This document shows, piece after piece, positions 13,188 through 15,978 of a stretch of 15,978 nucleotides of DNA (positions are counted from its first letter, which is position 1; each line of letters starts with the position of its first letter). The stretch spans positions 1 through 15,978 of the forward strand of contig SKGP01000032.1 in assembly GCA_007117405.1 (NCBI GenBank), given 5' to 3'. The stretch is from Candidatus Woesearchaeota archaeon. Its GTDB lineage: Archaea; Nanobdellota; Nanobdellia; Woesearchaeales; UBA583. The translations under genes were made by a program, and so were the position numbers. The notes beneath the pieces were generated by a model. It saw only the letters and a list, made by a program, of their open reading frames with translations, searched no databases and was not told the origin of the DNA.

Positions 13188-14306
13188 ATGGGAATAAATC
13201 TTCAGCATGCAACTTTGTACAATAAACACCTAATTAAACATCATTTTAAAATCTTAAAAGCACTCCAATACCCAAGCGGATTGTTTGCTGCATCAAACAA
13301 AAATGTAACAACGGGTTATGACAAATCCTGGCTTAGAGATAACTTTTATGAATGTCTAGCATTTATAGTTGCAGGTGATTGGGAAACAGTTGAAAAAACA
13401 TATATTGCACTTTTGAATATATTTATAAAACACGAATATAAAATTGATGCCGCCATAAAAAGAAAGCCACAGGCAAAATATGAGTACATACATGCAAGAT
13501 TTCATCCTGAAACCTTTGATGAGTTTTGGGAAGATTGGGGGAATATGCAAAATGACTCTATCGGTGCAGTCCTATTCATGGTTGGAGAATTAGAAGGTAC
13601 ACTTAAAAAATCTGTTTTAAAGACAGATGACCATTATAGAATTGTCAATAAGTTAGTTTTGTACTTAAATTCTCTGGAATATTGGAGAGACACAGACAAC
13701 GGAGTATGGGAAGAAAATGAAGAAGTTCATGCATCTTCTGTTGGTGCATGCCTTGCCGGACTTAAAAGTGTTAGAAAAATTGAGGGAATAGATGTACCAG
13801 AACATATGATATTTGAAGGAGAAAAAACTTTAAATATTCTTTTACCAAGAGAGTCTGAAAAGAAATTTGTTGACCTTGCCCTTTTGAGCCTTATTTTTCC
13901 TTATCAAATTGTAAATGAAAAACAAAGAGACGAAATACTTGAAAATGTTGAATATCACCTAGTTAGGAAAAAAGGAGTTATAAGATACAAAAACGATTAC
14001 TATTACAACAAAAATCCAGATGGTGTCAGTGAAGAGGCAGAATGGTGTTTTGGATTTAGTTGGCTTGCCATAATATATGAAAATTTGGGTAATAGTAAAA
14101 AAGCTGCATACTATGTATCAAAAATGGTTGAAACTGACACTGATGAAGGAATTCCAGAGCTTTACTTTTCAAATACAGAAAAACACAATGAAAATACTCC
14201 ATTAGGATGGTCTGAGTCAATGTTTATTATAGCACTCTACAATTTCCATAAAAAATACTCAAAAGAAGAAAAAAATCCATTCCTCAAAGCTTTAGGTTTT
14301 AAATAA
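13188..14306 (+). CDS. Glycoside hydrolase family 15 / glucoamylase-like protein
   Basis: The 372-aa protein is an alpha/alpha-toroid of the GH15/phosphorylase-kinase type. Recognisable blocks are YDKSWLRDN (residues 44-52), an extended FWEDWGNMQNDSIGAVLF (113-130) with the conserved W.....D.iG pattern, YWRDTDNGVWEENEEVHASS (165-184), SEEAEWCFGFSWLAI (around 290) and TPLGWSESMFI near the end. Such enzymes hydrolyse alpha-glucan ends; acidic residues in the WEE and EEAEW blocks are candidate catalysts. It has no signal peptide, so it probably acts inside the cell on stored or recycled glucan. It is divergent from uvrA. Substrate is inferred from family only. Confidence 0.85.
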   Translation: MGINLQHATLYNKHLIKHHFKILKALQYPSGLFAASNKNVTTGYDKSWLRDNFYECLAFIVAGDWETVEKTYIALLNIFIKHEYKIDAAIKRKPQAKYEYIHARFHPETFDEFWEDWGNMQNDSIGAVLFMVGELEGTLKKSVLKTDDHYRIVNKLVLYLNSLEYWRDTDNGVWEENEEVHASSVGACLAGLKSVRKIEGIDVPEHMIFEGEKTLNILLPRESEKKFVDLALLSLIFPYQIVNEKQRDEILENVEYHLVRKKGVIRYKNDYYYNKNPDGVSEEAEWCFGFSWLAIIYENLGNSKKAAYYVSKMVETDTDEGIPELYFSNTEKHNENTPLGWSESMFIIALYNFHKKYSKEEKNPFLKALGFK

Positions 14307-14318
14307 GTGGTGCCTAAA
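14291..14318 (+). terminator. Possible hairpin at the end of the GH15 gene
   Basis: TTTAGG (14291-14296) and CCTAAA (14313-14318) are complementary arms with a 16-nt loop that includes the stop codon. The structure is weak. The same hexamers occur in inverted order at the fic promoter. Confidence 0.25.
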
Positions 14319-14336
14319 AACTACTTAAAATAAACA

Positions 14337-14367
14337 AATATCTACAATTTAAGCAGATTTCTTTATT
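14337..14367. repeat. Left imperfect inverted repeat flanking fic
   Basis: This aligns with the reverse complement of 15381-15407 over four blocks: AATATCTA, TTTAA, GCAGATTT and TTATT. That is 26 matched bases with three small gaps. Confidence 0.55.
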
Positions 14368-14385
14368 TTTTCTTAATTCATAGTG

Positions 14386-14415
14386 CCTAAATTTATAAAT
14401 ATAGATATATTTAGG
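14386..14415 (+). promoter_or_regulatory. Promoter of fic with operator-like inverted repeat
   Basis: TTTATAAA (14392-14399) is centred 25-26 nt before the ATG at 14421, so the mRNA is leaderless. CCTAAAT (14386-14392) and ATTTAGG (14409-14415) form perfect 7-bp arms on both sides of the box, a natural repressor site. Confidence 0.55.
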
Positions 14416-14420
14416 TTATT

Positions 14421-15377
14421 ATGGCTTTTGTTAGAATAAAACTTGTAAATGATGAAGAATATTATTATTTTGTTGAAAATTATAGAATAGGAGATAGAGT
14501 TCTACAGAAAAATCTAAAATACATTGGCAAAGAAAAACCCAATGCTGAAGAACTTGAAAAATTACATGAAGAGTTTACTGAAAAGAAAATTCAAAAGATA
14601 ATCAGATCAAAACTTTCTTTTAAACCCTACAAAGTTAGTCAAGAACTAATAGAGAAATCAGAAGGGATTAAGAGAGTTTTTTTTGAAAATGTGTCTTCAT
14701 TATCCTATGAAGGAAAAAATCAGCTAATAAAGAGGTTTAAGACTGGATTTACATACCATTCTTGTTCAATTGAAGGCAATACACTATCTAGAGCTCAAGT
14801 TGACATGGTTATAAACAAAAAAGAGTCAATAGATGGAAAAAAATTGTATGAACTCCAAGAAGTTAAAAATCACAAAGATGCAATTGAATATATGCTCTGT
14901 GAAAATGAGGATTTGAGTGAAGATTTTATCAAAAGACTTCATGAAGTTTTAATGAAAGACATATTAGAATATAAGGAAGATGATGATGAGTTTGTAGTAG
15001 GAGGCTACAGATGTGACCGAAGATATATAGAAGGTGCAGATTTCATCCCAATCCCCCCTTTGCTTATTCCTTCTGAAATGAAGGAATTGATAAGTTTTTA
15101 CAAAAAAAACAAATATATAATCCATCCAATAGAACTTGCCTCAGAATTTCATATGAGATTTGCAATAATTCACCCATTTAGTGATGGAAATGGGCGAATG
15201 GCTAGACTCCTTATGAATTTTATTCTTGACAGATCAGGTTTTCCAATGATTGACATTAGCGTTGAAAATAGGGCTGAGTATATTGAGGCCCTTAGTACTG
15301 GAAAACCTGAAAAACTCACTCAGTTTATTTACAATGAACTGAAAAACTATGTTGAAAAGCTATTTGATTCAATATGA
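14421..15377 (+). CDS. Fic-domain protein (probable AMP transferase)
   Basis: The 318-aa protein carries an intact Fic core, HPFSDGNGRMARLL (His251, Asp255, Gly-Asn-Gly 256-258, Arg259, Arg262), in the class that transfers AMP from ATP to protein hydroxyls. An upstream inhibitory helix motif is present: S-x-x-x-E-G within TYHSCSIEGN (Ser114, Glu118). This marks a self-inhibited enzyme with its regulatory helix in the same chain, so no separate antitoxin is needed. Residues 1-40 (YYYFVENYRIGDRVLQKNLKYI) form a small beta-rich N-terminal domain found before archaeal Fic cores. The start is set by the leaderless promoter. It is flanked by imperfect inverted repeats. Confidence 0.92.
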   Translation: MAFVRIKLVNDEEYYYFVENYRIGDRVLQKNLKYIGKEKPNAEELEKLHEEFTEKKIQKIIRSKLSFKPYKVSQELIEKSEGIKRVFFENVSSLSYEGKNQLIKRFKTGFTYHSCSIEGNTLSRAQVDMVINKKESIDGKKLYELQEVKNHKDAIEYMLCENEDLSEDFIKRLHEVLMKDILEYKEDDDEFVVGGYRCDRRYIEGADFIPIPPLLIPSEMKELISFYKKNKYIIHPIELASEFHMRFAIIHPFSDGNGRMARLLMNFILDRSGFPMIDISVENRAEYIEALSTGKPEKLTQFIYNELKNYVEKLFDSI

Positions 15378-15380
15378 ATT

Positions 15381-15407
15381 AATAAAAATCTGCTTTAAAT
15401 AGATATT
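15381..15407. repeat. Right imperfect inverted repeat flanking fic
   Basis: This is the partner of 14337-14367, located 3 nt after the fic stop and just before the hicB promoter. Confidence 0.55.
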
Positions 15408-15414
15408 GGTGAAG

Positions 15415-15422
15415 TTTATAAA
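15415..15422 (+). promoter_or_regulatory. TATA box of the hicBA operon
   Basis: TTTATAAA is centred 26-27 nt before the ATG at 15445. This decides the hicB start against TTG (15406) and GTG (15409), which lie upstream of the box. Confidence 0.65.
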
Positions 15423-15444
15423 TAATAAAGTTCTAATACTAAAT

Positions 15445-15657
15445 ATGGTAAAAAATTTCACAGCAATTATTGAACAAGACGAAGATGGAATTTATATAGG
15501 AAGAATTCCCGGACTTAAAGGTTGTGTAAGTCAAGGAGATACTATTGACGAATTAATTGAGAATCTGAAAGATGCTATTAAACTTTATTTAGAAGTTAAT
15601 GGAGATGCAAATTTAGACTATAGTAAATTTGTAGGAACTCAACAAATTGAAATTTAA
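15445..15657 (+). CDS. hicB: HicB-family antitoxin
   Basis: The product is 70 aa. It has the partially degraded RNase H-like HicB fold: FTAIIEQDEDGIYIGRIPGL, then KGCVSQGDTIDELIENLKDA. The IPGL..C.s.G.T..Ea..N block is diagnostic. There is no C-terminal DNA-binding domain, so it is the short form. It precedes hicA (the reverse of the classical order) with a 1-nt gap. It inhibits HicA by covering its active site. Confidence 0.9.
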   Translation: MVKNFTAIIEQDEDGIYIGRIPGLKGCVSQGDTIDELIENLKDAIKLYLEVNGDANLDYSKFVGTQQIEI

Positions 15658-15658
15658 A

Positions 15659-15889
15659 ATGACTTTTAAATTACCTATAGTTTCCTGTAATGATATGTTA
15701 AAATTTTTAAAAAAAGAAGGTTTTGTAGAATTGAGACAGAGTGGGTCTCATAAATTTTTAAAACATACTGATGGAAGAACAATCGTAGTTCCAATCCATA
15801 ATAATAAAGATATTGGAAGGGGTTTATTAAAAGTAATGCTTGAAGAGATTAATATTTCAAGAGAAGATTTTTTAAAAAAATATAAATAA
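15659..15889 (+). CDS. hicA: HicA-family mRNA interferase toxin
   Basis: The 76-aa protein has the small double-stranded-RNA-binding-like fold: MLKFLKKEGFVELRQSGSHK, with the catalytic His in GSHKF, then TIVVPIHNNKDIGRGLL and a final helix. HicA cleaves mRNA. I chose the ATG one base after the hicB stop over the TTG at 15647 inside hicB. Translation is likely coupled. Confidence 0.92.
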   Translation: MTFKLPIVSCNDMLKFLKKEGFVELRQSGSHKFLKHTDGRTIVVPIHNNKDIGRGLLKVMLEEINISREDFLKKYK

Positions 15890-15943
15890 TATTTTTTCAA
15901 TAAGCAAAATTTTAAAAGCTTCTTAAATGAGTAATAGTTAAAT

Positions 15944-15978
15944 ATGAAAAAAAAGATATATCAGACAAGAGAATTTTC
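15944..15978 (+). CDS. Start of a further gene (partial)
   Basis: An ATG at 15944 opens MKKKIYQTREF and runs off the window. A TATA-like TTTTAAAAG (about 15910-15918) lies about 30 nt upstream, consistent with a leaderless start. Too little is visible to name it. Confidence 0.35.
   Translation, partial: MKKKIYQTREF

Noticed and set aside
14281..15930. Third gene-end duplication: GH15 3' end versus 15911-15930
   Set aside because: Only a 7-base block (AAAGCTT) plus loose similarity could be aligned, far below the pirin and ileS cases and expected by chance in AT-rich DNA.

Overview
The window looks like a chromosomal segment of an AT-rich archaeon, most likely a DPANN-type lineage (Woesearchaeota/Pacearchaeota-like). 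This is an inference from gene content and promoters. There is a KsgA/Dim1 rRNA methyltransferase, an archaeal-type IleRS, small PRC-barrel proteins and a DUF1931 histone-fold protein. TTTATAAA-type TATA boxes sit about 25-30 nt upstream of many start codons, which predicts mostly leaderless mRNAs. No tRNA, rRNA, transposase or integrase gene was seen.

Left part (1-5794, mostly core genes). Two PRC-barrel genes flank a four-helix membrane protein on the minus strand (1-1080). They are divergent from ksgA (1191-1970). ksgA converges on a gene encoding a tandem-duplicated DUF1931 histone-fold protein (1988-2341), which is divergent from ileS (2552-5794).

Middle part (5795-9938). Two toxin-antitoxin (TA) modules lie directly behind ileS: HEPN + HTH-nucleotidyltransferase, then RHH-like antitoxin + MazF/PemK. 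After them come a DUF4870 membrane protein, an unknown 100-aa protein and a pirin gene. Behind pirin is a third TA module, RHH antitoxin + RelE-like toxin. The last 60 nt of pirin, including its stop codon and 7 nt beyond, recur 807 bp downstream on the far side of the RelE module (63/67 identical). The last 18 nt of ileS, including its stop, recur 1829 bp downstream on the far side of the MazF module, with a partial copy between the two modules. The TA modules therefore look like cassettes inserted at the 3' ends of host genes, each leaving the host ORF intact and a spare gene end beyond the cassette.

Right part (9936-15978). uvrA (minus strand) carries at its 5' end a three-unit, 69-bp-period palindromic repeat array. 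The array is bounded by an exact 35-bp duplication of the uvrA start. The original promoter and start now open an 80-codon repeat-encoded leader ORF whose stop overlaps a possible uvrA start behind a strong Shine-Dalgarno. A GH15-family glycosidase gene is divergent from uvrA. It is followed by a Fic-domain gene bounded by imperfect inverted repeats, a hicB-hicA module, and the first codons of another gene at the window end.

Main message: a core-gene backbone is interrupted in at least three places by inserts that duplicate, and so restore, the end of the host gene. Two sites are at gene 3' ends and carry TA modules. One is at a gene 5' end and carries a palindromic repeat array.
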